The notes under the pieces are model-generated. The model made no database searches. It was not told the DNA's origin and worked only from the letters and a program-made list of their open reading frames with translations. From contig CBDCOD010000023.1 in assembly GCA_965219665.1 (NCBI GenBank), positions 62,001 through 126,000 on the forward strand: 64,000 bases of DNA. Reading direction: 5' to 3'. The DNA is from CBDCOD01 sp965219665 (GTDB lineage: Bacteria; Pseudomonadota; Gammaproteobacteria; CAKMZV01). Position 1 is the first letter of the stretch; the number at the start of each line of letters is the position of its first letter. Both the position numbers and the translations under genes were made by a program. Below, in pieces: positions 34,922-43,123 of this stretch.

Positions 34922-35440
34922 ATGAAAAAAATTGGCTTATTCTATGGCACAGATACTGGAAACAGTGAGCGAGTAGCACAAGATATTGAAGAACGGCTAG
35001 AAGGTGTTGCTCAAGTCGAGCTACACGATATGATAGACGTAGAGGTTAAGAGCTTTGAGCCCTATAAATACATTATTTTGGGACATCCCACTTGGTATTA
35101 TGGTGAACTACAAAGCCATTGGGAAGATTTCTGGGAAGAATTTAAGCAAGTGGATTTTTCTGGAAAGCATATCGCATGTTTTGGTCTAGGAGATCAATAT
35201 GATTACGCTGAGTATTTTCTGGATGCTATGGGGCTAACGCATGATATTGCTGTGGAAAACGGTGCTACGCCACATGGATATACCAGCACGGAGTCTTTCG
35301 ATTTCGAGGCTTCAAAGGCTGTAACAGAAGATAATGCCTTTTTTGTTGGCTTGGCATTAGACGATGACCAGCAACCTGAATTAAGCAGCACGCGAATAGA
35401 TGCTTGGGTAGAACAAATCAAAGAAGATTTTGAATTATAA
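34922..35440 (+). CDS. Long-chain flavodoxin
   Basis: 172 residues binding FMN as a low-potential electron carrier. The phosphate-binding loop is GTDTGNSE at 9-16. The isoalloxazine loops are HPTWYYGELQ near 57 and GLGDQYDYAEYF near 97. The about 20-residue insertion marks the long-chain class (FldA/FldB type). The acidic C-terminus is typical. bioA begins 1 nt after its stop. Flavodoxin reduces biotin synthase in E. coli, so the pairing with a biotin gene may be meaningful. Confidence 0.93.
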   Translation: MKKIGLFYGTDTGNSERVAQDIEERLEGVAQVELHDMIDVEVKSFEPYKYIILGHPTWYYGELQSHWEDFWEEFKQVDFSGKHIACFGLGDQYDYAEYFLDAMGLTHDIAVENGATPHGYTSTESFDFEASKAVTEDNAFFVGLALDDDQQPELSSTRIDAWVEQIKEDFEL

Positions 35441-35441
35441 A

Positions 35442-36716
35442 ATGGAGCTACCTATTCATGCTCACTCGCTATCTCAGCAAGATAGTAGCATACTGCTCCA
35501 CCCGTATGCCAATCCTATAGATACGTACCCTGCCTTACCTGTTAGCCATACTGATGGTTGCAAGATTTTTTTAAGTGATGGTCAAGGCTTGGTAGATGCT
35601 ATGGCTTCCTGGTGGTCGGTCATTCATGGATACAACCACCCCGCATTGACGCAAGCTGCTAAAGAGCAGATAGATTCCATGCCACACGTTATGTTCGGTG
35701 GGCTCACACATGCTCCTGCGGTCAAACTGGCACAAAAATTGCTATCCTATGTACCTTACATGAGCAAAGTTTTTTTTGCTGATAGTGGCTCTGTTGCAGT
35801 TGAGGTTGCTCTCAAGATGGCTCTACAATGTGGCTTAGCTCAGTCACGGAATAAAATACTTACTGTGCGCGGTGGCTATCACGGTGATACACTTAATGCT
35901 ATGAGTGTTTGCGATCCCATCAATGGAATGCATAGCTATTTTCAAGGTATATTAACGCAGCAGATTTTTGCTCCACAGCCTAACTTAACAAATGATACAG
36001 GGGATATCGATGCTTTTGAACGCTTAATCAGAGAAAATCATGATTGTATCGCCGCTGTAATTTTAGAACCTATCTTGCAAGGGGCAAGCGGAATGCGGCA
36101 TTACCGACCAGCTTACTTGAGCGCAGTTCGCGCACTGTGCTCACAGTATGATATTCTGCTCATTGCTGATGAAATTGCTACAGGTTTTGGGCGGACAGGT
36201 ACTCTGTTTGCTTGTGAACATGCCAATATAGAACCTGATATTCTCTGTGTCGGGAAAGCATTAACTGGCGGATTTATGAGTTTAGCAGCCACATTATGCA
36301 CGCAACAAGTTGCCGAAAAAATTGCCGCTACAGCACCATCTGTAATAATGCATGGGCCAACCTTTATGGCAAATCCTTTAGCTTGTGCGGTTGCTCATGC
36401 CAGTTTGACTTTATTAGATAGCGGTGAGTGGAGTCATCAAGTACGTCATATTGAGCAGCATTTTAATAAGCACTTGATGCCGCTTAAAAATTGTGAAGAA
36501 GTAGCAGATGTTCGTGTAATAGGCGCTGTTGGAGTCGTTGAGTTGACGTACCCTCTATCTCCTGAAGACTATACACCATTGCTGCTTGAACACGGCGTAT
36601 GGCTAAGACCTTTTGGCAAACTGCTCTACAGTATGCCGCCATATAATATCTCAAGTGAGGAACTCTCCCAAATTACAGCAGCAATGTGTGCTATTGTGCT
36701 TATGTGCAGTGCTTGA
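35442..36716 (+). CDS. bioA: Adenosylmethionine-8-amino-7-oxononanoate aminotransferase
   Basis: PLP enzyme making 7,8-diaminopelargonate in biotin synthesis, using S-adenosylmethionine as amino donor. I chose the ATG at 35442 rather than the TTG 12 nt upstream. 424 residues with DAMASWWSVIHGYNHP (the BioA substrate-site block), MFGGLTH, ADSGSVAVEVALKMA, LIADEIATGFGRTG and the PLP lysine Lys272 in CVGKALTGG. No other bio gene is nearby. Its 3' end overlaps that of the convergent esterase gene by 17 nt. Confidence 0.95.
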   Translation: MELPIHAHSLSQQDSSILLHPYANPIDTYPALPVSHTDGCKIFLSDGQGLVDAMASWWSVIHGYNHPALTQAAKEQIDSMPHVMFGGLTHAPAVKLAQKLLSYVPYMSKVFFADSGSVAVEVALKMALQCGLAQSRNKILTVRGGYHGDTLNAMSVCDPINGMHSYFQGILTQQIFAPQPNLTNDTGDIDAFERLIRENHDCIAAVILEPILQGASGMRHYRPAYLSAVRALCSQYDILLIADEIATGFGRTGTLFACEHANIEPDILCVGKALTGGFMSLAATLCTQQVAEKIAATAPSVIMHGPTFMANPLACAVAHASLTLLDSGEWSHQVRHIEQHFNKHLMPLKNCEEVADVRVIGAVGVVELTYPLSPEDYTPLLLEHGVWLRPFGKLLYSMPPYNISSEELSQITAAMCAIVLMCSA

Positions 36717-37350
36717 TGAAGTGCTGATCAATAACCTGTATTTCTTCTACACACACTTCATGCCCCATAGGGAAATCATGCCACACACAATTTTCAGGAT
36801 GATTATGGGCAATAGCATCAAAAGTGTCTCTGGCTGAAGAGTACGGTATCACTTCATCGGCATGCCCATGTATCATAGCAAGTTGTGTGTATTCAAAGAA
36901 GCGTAGTGCATCCGCATGAGGATGATAGGTAGATAGTGCTAACACACTTGAGACAGGCACTAATTCTGCAGCCGATAGTGCAATCAAACCACCTTGGGAA
37001 AAGCCTGCCAAGTGCAATGAACTGTCTCTCTGTCCTTCTTGTGCTTGCTGCTCAAATAAAAGGGCTGCAACATACTCAGCACTACATTTGACATCAGTCA
37101 TATTTGTGCTCTTTGCCAGATTGATATTACTAATGTCGTACCAAGAAGGCATCTTCATACCATTGTTAATGGTGACTGGCATAATAGGTGCATAAGGAAA
37201 AATCCAGCGAACAAAAGGTAATTGAGCTGCTTGCTGGAGATAAGGGACGAGAGAATAGAAATCGTGCGCATCCGCACCCAAACCATGTAGCCATACAACG
37301 CAGTGCTTAGCCTGTACTTTAGGTTCAATAATGAGTGGTTTCTTATACAT
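36700..37350 (-). CDS. Phospholipase/carboxylesterase family hydrolase
   Basis: 216-residue alpha/beta hydrolase of the bacterial carboxylesterase/acyl-protein thioesterase group. The oxyanion motif is WLHGLGADAHDF at about 20-31. The catalytic triad is Ser118 in GFSQGG, Asp165 in HGHADEVIPY and His197 in PMGHEV. All are present. The substrate is unknown; relatives cleave short-chain esters or lysophospholipids. It is divergent from metK across 61 nt and its end overlaps bioA. Confidence 0.9.
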   Translation of the reverse strand: MYKKPLIIEPKVQAKHCVVWLHGLGADAHDFYSLVPYLQQAAQLPFVRWIFPYAPIMPVTINNGMKMPSWYDISNINLAKSTNMTDVKCSAEYVAALLFEQQAQEGQRDSSLHLAGFSQGGLIALSAAELVPVSSVLALSTYHPHADALRFFEYTQLAMIHGHADEVIPYSSARDTFDAIAHNHPENCVWHDFPMGHEVCVEEIQVIDQHFIKHCT

Positions 37351-37367
37351 GGGTTATAAACAAGTAT

Positions 37368-37373
37368 TATAAT
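37368..37373 (+). promoter_or_regulatory. Candidate -10 element for metK
   Basis: TATAAT followed by a CG-rich discriminator (CCTGCGCC), 38 nt before the metK GTG start. No clear -35 box at the right distance, and no SAM-riboswitch-like structure fits in the 61-nt gap. Confidence 0.4.
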
Positions 37374-37411
37374 CCTGCGCCTTCTACTCTCAACTGGAAA
37401 ATTATAAAACC

Positions 37412-38569
37412 GTGACAAATTCATATGTTTTTTCTTCTGAATCGGTCTCTGAAGGTCATCCAGACAAGATAGCCGATCGCATTTCTGATGCTGTTTTAGA
37501 TGCTGTTTTAGAACAAGATAAGACAGCACGTGTTGCGTGCGAGACTTTGGTGAAAACAGGCATGGTTTTAGTTTCAGGCGAAATGAGAACATCAGCCTGG
37601 GTTAATATTGAGCAGTTAGTGCGTGAGGAATTGGCAGAAATTGGCTACAACGCTACCGAATTAGGGTTTGACTGCAATAGCTGCTCTGTACTATCTGCTA
37701 TTGGTGAGCAATCAAAAGATATAGCACAAGGTGTAGATGGTGATGGTGATGATATTTTAAGCATAGGTGCCGGTGATCAAGGTATTATGTTTGGCTACGC
37801 GTGTGATGAGACAGACTCATATATGCCAGCCCCAATTGCTTATGCACACCAATTAATGCAGAAACAAGCAAAATTGCGCAAAGAAGGGCACATTCCATGG
37901 CTGCGCCCTGATGCAAAAAGCCAAATCACGCTGCGTTATGCCTCAAATGGCAGCATATTAGGTGTTGATACCGTTGTACTCTCTACGCAGCATGATCCTG
38001 ATATAGGATTAAAAGATATAGAAGAGTGTGTACGTGAGGAAATCATCAAGACCACTCTCCCCCCTGAATGGCTCAACAAGAACACTTCATATCTTATCAA
38101 CCCAACTGGTAAATTCATTATTGGCGGTCCTGTTGGTGATTGCGGAATAACTGGACGCAAAATTATTGTGGATACTTATGGAGGCAGTGCACGTCATGGT
38201 GGTGGCGCATTTTCAGGAAAAGATCCAACTAAAGTGGATCGTACTGGTGGATATGCTGCTCGATACGTAGCAAAAAATATCGTTGCTGCAGGTCTTGCAA
38301 AACGCTGTGAAATACAAGTGGCTTACGCTATTGGTGTAGTAGACCCTGTTTCCCTTTTTGTGAATACATATGGAACAGGTAGTATTTCTGATTCAGAAAT
38401 ACAAAAACGTATTGCTCAATGCTTTGATTTTAGACCCGGAGCGATTATTCAGTATTTTGATTTAATGCGCCCCATATACAAGCAAACCAGTAGTTATGGA
38501 CACTTTGGTCGAGAAATTTTTCCATGGGAAAAAACAGATTCTCTGGCAAACAAACTGCTTAATACCTGA
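37412..38569 (+). CDS. metK: S-adenosylmethionine synthetase
   Basis: Makes S-adenosylmethionine from methionine and ATP. 385 residues with FSSESVSEGHPDKIADRISD at the N-terminus, GAGDQGIMFGYA near 120, GGGAFSGKDPTKVDRTGGYA near 265 and the C-terminal GHFGRE. The start is GTG at 37412, the only start that gives the family N-terminus. rsmE follows after 18 nt. BioA two genes upstream consumes SAM, though the two are separated by a gene on the other strand. Confidence 0.97.
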   Translation: MTNSYVFSSESVSEGHPDKIADRISDAVLDAVLEQDKTARVACETLVKTGMVLVSGEMRTSAWVNIEQLVREELAEIGYNATELGFDCNSCSVLSAIGEQSKDIAQGVDGDGDDILSIGAGDQGIMFGYACDETDSYMPAPIAYAHQLMQKQAKLRKEGHIPWLRPDAKSQITLRYASNGSILGVDTVVLSTQHDPDIGLKDIEECVREEIIKTTLPPEWLNKNTSYLINPTGKFIIGGPVGDCGITGRKIIVDTYGGSARHGGGAFSGKDPTKVDRTGGYAARYVAKNIVAAGLAKRCEIQVAYAIGVVDPVSLFVNTYGTGSISDSEIQKRIAQCFDFRPGAIIQYFDLMRPIYKQTSSYGHFGREIFPWEKTDSLANKLLNT

Positions 38570-38587
38570 TTTTTAATTACCGCTGGT

Positions 38588-39304
38588 TTGCATAGACTAT
38601 TTACTTCAGGAATACTTGCAGTTGGCGCCACCGTTTCTTTTAGCAGAGAGCAGAGTCACTATATACAAAATGTGTTGCGCCTAAAGCATAAGACAGAGGT
38701 ACATCTTTTTAACGGGGATGGCTGTGATTATTGTGCTACTATAGAGCTTTCTGAACGAAAAAACTGGACTGGAAGGATATATAAACGCTTAGAGAATGCA
38801 ACGGCTCAGCCACGGATTGGTTTAATTCAAGGTTTAGCAAAACAAAGCAAGATGGACTTTATTATCCAGAAAGCGACTGAGCTAGGTGTAGCAGCTATAC
38901 AACCCATCCATACAGAGCATAGTGCGGTTAAGTTAGATGCTCAGCGCAGTAACAGGCGCCACACGCACTGGCAAAAAATCATATATAGTGCTTGCGAGCA
39001 AAGCGGACGTGCCTTGATTCCGCTATTGCAGCCAGTAAGTAGTTTGCCTAATATTACCACTTTGCTTGGGAACACACATGCACTGCATCCAAACAGTCCA
39101 CTAATCTGGGAAAACCCTATATACAGTGAACATAAAGATGCGCCAATCCAATGGGTAGCGATTGGTCCTGAAGGTGGTTTTAGCAACCATGAAATTGATT
39201 ATATGGTTCAGCACGGCGCGCGCGTCATGCGATGGGGAACAGCAATTCTTCGCTGTGAAACATGCGCTATTGCCTCTTTATCACAAGCACTGTATAGATT
39301 CTAA
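38588..39304 (+). CDS. rsmE: 16S rRNA (uracil1498-N3)-methyltransferase
   Basis: SPOUT-class methyltransferase acting on U1498 of 16S rRNA with SAM. 238 residues. The N-terminal PUA-like part is LFTSGILAVGATVSF and HLFNGDG. The knotted SAM site has GLAKQSKMDFIIQKATELGV near 80, and AIGPEGGFSNHEI near 193, then RWGTAILRCETCAI. The start is TTG at 38588; no ATG fits. It follows metK by 18 nt, placing SAM supply and use on one transcript. Confidence 0.94.
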   Translation: MHRLFTSGILAVGATVSFSREQSHYIQNVLRLKHKTEVHLFNGDGCDYCATIELSERKNWTGRIYKRLENATAQPRIGLIQGLAKQSKMDFIIQKATELGVAAIQPIHTEHSAVKLDAQRSNRRHTHWQKIIYSACEQSGRALIPLLQPVSSLPNITTLLGNTHALHPNSPLIWENPIYSEHKDAPIQWVAIGPEGGFSNHEIDYMVQHGARVMRWGTAILRCETCAIASLSQALYRF

Positions 39305-39375
39305 ACAAAACACTGAAATAACACAGGTTGCTGAGAATTTTCTAGATTTTCTGATAACTTAGTAAGCAAACATTG

Positions 39376-39390
39376 TTGCATATTATGCAA
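39376..39390. repeat. Palindrome TTGCATA-T-TATGCAA
   Basis: Perfect 7-bp arms around one base, followed directly by a second small palindrome AATGCATT (39389-39396). It shares the core TGCAT/ATGCA with the palindrome at 39482. It may be a protein-binding site; no function is known. Confidence 0.55.
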
Positions 39391-39481
39391 TGCATTATAA
39401 TACCCTCAATCAGTTTCGTGAAACATTGAAAATAACTATAACGCAAGTTGTTTTTAATTTTAAAAATCAACAGCTTATATT

Positions 39482-39502
39482 GAATTGCATTTTATGCAAT
39501 TC
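39482..39502. repeat. Palindrome GAATTGCAT-TTT-ATGCAATTC
   Basis: Perfect 9-bp arms with a 3-nt centre. The half-site ATTGCAT resembles the arms at 39376. Operator-like spacing is suggestive, but the regulated gene is unclear. Confidence 0.6.
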
Positions 39503-39582
39503 TTTTGATTTTCTTTCAAAAAAGACCGCATATTAAAGTTAATGCGTTATGAATGATATTCCTTTTTTAACTTTTAAAATCA

Positions 39583-39596
39583 ATGCGTTAACGCAT
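39583..39596. repeat. 14-bp perfect palindrome ATGCGTTAACGCAT
   Basis: Uninterrupted palindrome. The half-site AATGCGTTA is also present alone at 39541-39549, 41 nt upstream, about four helical turns. It is a candidate operator pair upstream of the small frame at 39696. Confidence 0.55.
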
Positions 39597-39695
39597 AGAA
39601 TTGTAAAAAAAAGGAAGTATTGCTAATAAGTGCTTGATTTTATGAATACATATTGATTAGAATGTTTAACCGTTGTTGCACAAATTAAGATAAAG

Positions 39696-39896
39696 ATGAA
39701 AAACATATCGCGCCTCATTGTTTTTAAGAAAATCTCCCTCCTGATGGCAGGTGCTAGTTTATTTATAGTCCTGGCTTCCAGCGAAACCCATACAGATTTA
39801 GACATAGTTCGTGGCAAATTAGTACAGTTAGAATTAAAATCTATGCCAACAAAATCATCTACGCACTACCCTGCCCTACTTAAAATATTCACTTAA
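39696..39896 (+). CDS. Doubtful small hydrophobic-leader ORF
   Basis: 66 codons. The product would start MKNISRLIVFKKISLLMAGA, which looks like a signal peptide or membrane helix, followed by about 35 polar residues. AAGATAAAG lies before the ATG, a poor ribosome site. I recognise no family. It may be a small exported protein or the start of a decayed gene; chance is also possible in so AT-rich a region. Confidence 0.25.
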   Translation: MKNISRLIVFKKISLLMAGASLFIVLASSETHTDLDIVRGKLVQLELKSMPTKSSTHYPALLKIFT

Positions 39897-40136
39897 AGAT
39901 ACTCAAAGTTTAGTGAGCATCAATTTTTTGGTATTTTGAGACAGCATGAAGCGAGATTAGACGGTTCAGTATATACATCGTGTGAATGGGATAAGTCCTG
40001 CTATTTACTATAATTGATTTGTGTATCAGTATGAAACCCATGTAAATAATAATATTTTCAACCTTGCTAACGTGCTAGGTTACTGCTTTGCTCTGACAGC
40101 TACACTTTCTATCTTATAGAAATATCTCTTTCCTGT

Positions 40137-40142
40137 TACAAT
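40137..40142 (+). promoter_or_regulatory. Candidate -10 element placing a leaderless start
   Basis: TACAAT, then CGCGCCT, then ATG at 40150: the same 7-nt spacing and GC-rich discriminator as before flavodoxin. No Shine-Dalgarno precedes the ATG. The -35 region (TTATAG at 40114) is weak. Confidence 0.35.
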
Positions 40143-40149
40143 CGCGCCT

Positions 40150-40864
40150 ATGCCGCTCGCAGTTAAAAGCCTGTTTCATCCTTTATTCATCAATGCTTAC
40201 TGCCTTACTGACTTAGAAAAAATCCCTCCTATACGCGCCAATGGCATAGACTCTTTAGAAGATAATCGCTGGCGTACTGATACTATCCATCAAGCATTTG
40301 TCTCTTTAGACTCGTTATTTGAGTACTACCCTTTATTTGCACACCCTATGGTTCAGCGTGTCCAGCAACGCTATAACGCATACAATGTGCCCGTTAGTTG
40401 TGATACACTCTTTAATTGGCATTTCTGGGGTTTTTTGCGATGTCCAAATGAGCGTAGTGAGTGGCGCTATTTTTCCTTGTCTGAAATTTTTCTAAATCGC
40501 TTTATAATACCAGTAAAAATGCATAACATTAAGGTCAGAAACTTTATACGATAAGCACAAAAAAAAACCTGCTTTTAGTTTGTTGGGTTTGAGTACAAAT
40601 AGTTGGTTGCCTTCAACTCCAAACGATCGCACTGAGCAGCGCTTTCTCGGAGATGCTTATTTAGATTTTAACCATTATGCTAAAGCACGTGGATTCTGGT
40701 ACTACCACCAGAAACGATACAGGTCATTTATCCGAGCATTAGCAACATTAGATAGCAGCGATAGTAATAATCCTCTACATCCTCCTCTGCGCTCAATTTA
40801 TGAGCAGATTGATTTTCCATGCTACGCACCTATCAAGTCACCCTTTGAGTTAAACAATGCTTAA
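40150..40864 (+). pseudogene. Hypothetical gene split by a frame change
   Basis: Two adjacent frames look like one gene. The first (40150-40554, 134 residues) ends at TAA in the middle of plausible coding. The second is open from 40517 to 40864 and would have to start at a poor TTG at 40580. Joining them with a +1 shift between 40517 and 40552 gives about 236 residues rich in Trp, Tyr and Phe (FNWHFWGFLRCPNERSEWRY, then GDAYLDFNHYAKARGFWYYH). No signal peptide and no family I recognise. The second part overlaps the LptM-like gene start by 8 nt, as if coupling had been selected. It may be a true frameshift, programmed frameshifting or a sequencing error. Confidence 0.5.
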
Positions 40865-40988
40865 AAGTCTATTATTATCAGCTACGCTTTGCGCTTTGCT
40901 TATCCTGGGCGGACCTGTTTCATGCGCAACTAAAGGTGAGCTCTTTTTACCACCAACAGATACTTCAAAAGATACCGGTAGTAAATAG
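40857..40988 (+). CDS. 43-residue LptM (YifL)-like lipoprotein
   Basis: Short gene starting with ATG inside the last codons of the preceding frame. The product has a lipoprotein signal, MLKSLLLSATLCALLIL..., with the lipidated cysteine at 23 (PVSCATKG). It is followed by KGELFLPPTDTS, which parallels the CGLKGPLYFPP segment of E. coli LptM/YifL. LptM assists maturation of the LptD/E LPS translocon in the outer membrane. Usual lptM neighbours (dapF, lysA) are absent. The ABC exporter starts 2 nt after its stop. Identity rests on the short motif, so it is tentative. Confidence 0.6.
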   Translation: MLKSLLLSATLCALLILGGPVSCATKGELFLPPTDTSKDTGSK

Positions 40989-40990
40989 CG

Positions 40991-43123
40991 ATGGTTACGC
41001 AACAGGTAAATAACAATTTGCTAGAGCAATTCTGTTGCTTATTGCAAGCGCAACACCACGCGATAGATTTTAAGTCTTTACAAGCCCTATCAGCAACGCC
41101 TTCTGTTAATTTGAATGACTTAGAGCAAATGGCGAGCCAATTGCACTTTAGAGCAAATATTATCAAGCAGCCGTGGAACAAACTCCTACTTACAGAATCG
41201 CTGCCTTTGCTGTTACAGTGCAAAAATGGACAAGCTACTACGCTGCTACACATTGAAAATAATCAGGCGATTGTTGCAGAATTGACGAGTACAGGTACCT
41301 CTAAGCAGCGTTTTCACAGTTTAGAAAATTTAGAGCAAGAGTATGCTGGAATAGCATTCTCTATAGAGCCCATTATAGATGTTCTTGCAAGATCAGGCGA
41401 AAGCCATCTATTCTCTGAATTCACTAAAAAAGAGTTTGTTTGGCGTCTTTTTGAGATTTTCCTTGCATCTAGCATTATCGGTGTTTTTCAGTTAGCGCTG
41501 CCGTTGTTTACGATGAATGTGTATGACAAGGTTATTCCTCATGCAGCAGAAGATACGCTATGGGTGCTTGCAAGCGGCATTGTGCTTGTTTTTATCATGG
41601 AGTATGCTTTACGCTCAACACGCTTGCATATACTAGAATCTTTGTCCCAAAGAATAGCAAAAGCGATGGATTTACAACTGTTTCGCAAACTAATGGGACA
41701 GCCACGCCAGATAGAAGAGAGTATAGGGGTTAATACCGAACTTTTTCAAGAAATGCAAGGATTTCGCCAGTCTTTTTTCTCAAAAATACTAGTGGACTTG
41801 ATTGAATTGCCTGTTATCTTTTTATTCCTATTTGTTATCTATTTAATTTCCCCTGCCCTCACCTTCATACCAATAATGACTGGCATAGTCGCCGTCATAG
41901 TGCACTTTATTCACTATATTCCAATCACTAAATTAGGTGGAGAGCTTTTTGTATACCGCCGCCAGCGTGAGAATTTTTTGATAGAGACTTTACAGGGTAA
42001 TGAGTCTATACAACTAAGCAATGCATTTGCGCGCTTTATTAAATTTTGGCAGGCGCAATTGAGCCACGGAATGAATTTGGCGCGGAAATCACAATTATGG
42101 AATGGCAATTTGAGCAATATCACACCGATTATGGTGCAATCAGTTAGCGTCTTGGTTATATTTTTTGGTGCATTCCAGATATTTGGTGGTCAACTTAGTG
42201 TGGGCGGACTTATCGCAGTTTCCATTCTTTCTGCACGCTCCATTTTACCTATCCTTAATTGCTCTTCCGCCTTAGTACGATTATATAGCAGCATGCCCAT
42301 GATAAGACAATGGCGGAAAACTCTAAAGAAATCAGGAATATATGATGATACTTTATCATTAGCCAATAGTTCAAAAAAAACAGGGCTTCTGCAATTTAAG
42401 GCAGTTAGCTTTAGTTACGCCGGTAGTAGCCGTAATCATGTGGAAAACATAAGTTTCACTATAACACCAGGTGAACACATTGCTGTTATTGGCAGGTCCG
42501 GCGCTGGGAAAAGTACTTTACTACGCCTTGCCGCTGGCTTGGAAACACCGCAACAAGGACATATTCTCTTAGAATCCTATAATTTAAAAGATTTACATAC
42601 TTTGGAGCAACACAATCATATTAGTTTTATGCCACAAAACCCTTCCTTCTTCGCAGGAACACTACGTGACAATATAAACTTAAATAAGCACCCTGATGGC
42701 GACATATTCTTACAGAATATTATCAAAGACCTAGAGATAGCTGATTTAATGGATAATGTGTCGGATTCTGGACTGGGCTTTAATGTGGGGGATAGAGGAA
42801 ATCGTTTATCAGGTGGTCAAAAACAGTTAGTGGCTTTAATGAGAGCCTTGATTGGAAATCATTCCATCTATCTGCTTGATGAACCTACATCAGGCATTGA
42901 TTCTGGCTTAGAGTTGCAAATTATTAATTATTTGAAAGAAAAACTGCGCTCTAAAACATTGATTCTTGTGACGCATCGCAGTAGCCTATTCGCTCTTGTG
43001 GATCGTATGATAGTCTTTGAAGGTGGAAAAATAGTTGCAGATGGTCCAAAAGAGGAAATTTTACAACAATTCTATAAAACGCAGGCGCCTATGAATAATG
43101 GGGCTTGGAGTGATCGTGTTTAG
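40991..43123 (+). CDS. Type I secretion ABC transporter (LapB-like)
   Basis: 710-residue exporter with three parts. An N-terminal C39-like domain (1-130) lacks a clear catalytic cysteine motif, as in LapB-type exporters of large adhesins. The membrane domain (about 150-420) includes LFTMNVYDKVIPHAAEDTLW. The ATPase has Walker A GRSGAGKST near 502, LSGGQKQLVALMRAL near 606 and YLLDEPTSGID near 627. It starts 2 nt after the LptM-like gene and overlaps the adaptor gene by 26 nt. The exported substrate and TolC-type outer-membrane partner are not in the window. Confidence 0.9.
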   Translation: MVTQQVNNNLLEQFCCLLQAQHHAIDFKSLQALSATPSVNLNDLEQMASQLHFRANIIKQPWNKLLLTESLPLLLQCKNGQATTLLHIENNQAIVAELTSTGTSKQRFHSLENLEQEYAGIAFSIEPIIDVLARSGESHLFSEFTKKEFVWRLFEIFLASSIIGVFQLALPLFTMNVYDKVIPHAAEDTLWVLASGIVLVFIMEYALRSTRLHILESLSQRIAKAMDLQLFRKLMGQPRQIEESIGVNTELFQEMQGFRQSFFSKILVDLIELPVIFLFLFVIYLISPALTFIPIMTGIVAVIVHFIHYIPITKLGGELFVYRRQRENFLIETLQGNESIQLSNAFARFIKFWQAQLSHGMNLARKSQLWNGNLSNITPIMVQSVSVLVIFFGAFQIFGGQLSVGGLIAVSILSARSILPILNCSSALVRLYSSMPMIRQWRKTLKKSGIYDDTLSLANSSKKTGLLQFKAVSFSYAGSSRNHVENISFTITPGEHIAVIGRSGAGKSTLLRLAAGLETPQQGHILLESYNLKDLHTLEQHNHISFMPQNPSFFAGTLRDNINLNKHPDGDIFLQNIIKDLEIADLMDNVSDSGLGFNVGDRGNRLSGGQKQLVALMRALIGNHSIYLLDEPTSGIDSGLELQIINYLKEKLRSKTLILVTHRSSLFALVDRMIVFEGGKIVADGPKEEILQQFYKTQAPMNNGAWSDRV

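Larger units (their letters stand above)
39305..40149. other. 845-nt AT-rich gap with several perfect palindromes
   Basis: No recognised gene fills this stretch. It holds three clean inverted repeats (39376-39390, 39482-39502, 39583-39596), an A/T hairpin near 39447-39471, and AATGCGTTA repeated at 39541 and 39582. A doubtful 66-codon frame begins at 39696. A -10-like TACAAT at 40137 sits 7 nt before the next gene. The low coding density stands out against the rest of the window. It could be a regulatory region or the remains of a decayed gene. Confidence 0.6.

Noticed and set aside
37351..37411. SAM riboswitch before metK
   Set aside because: The gap is only 61 nt and shows no paired elements of any SAM riboswitch class I know.
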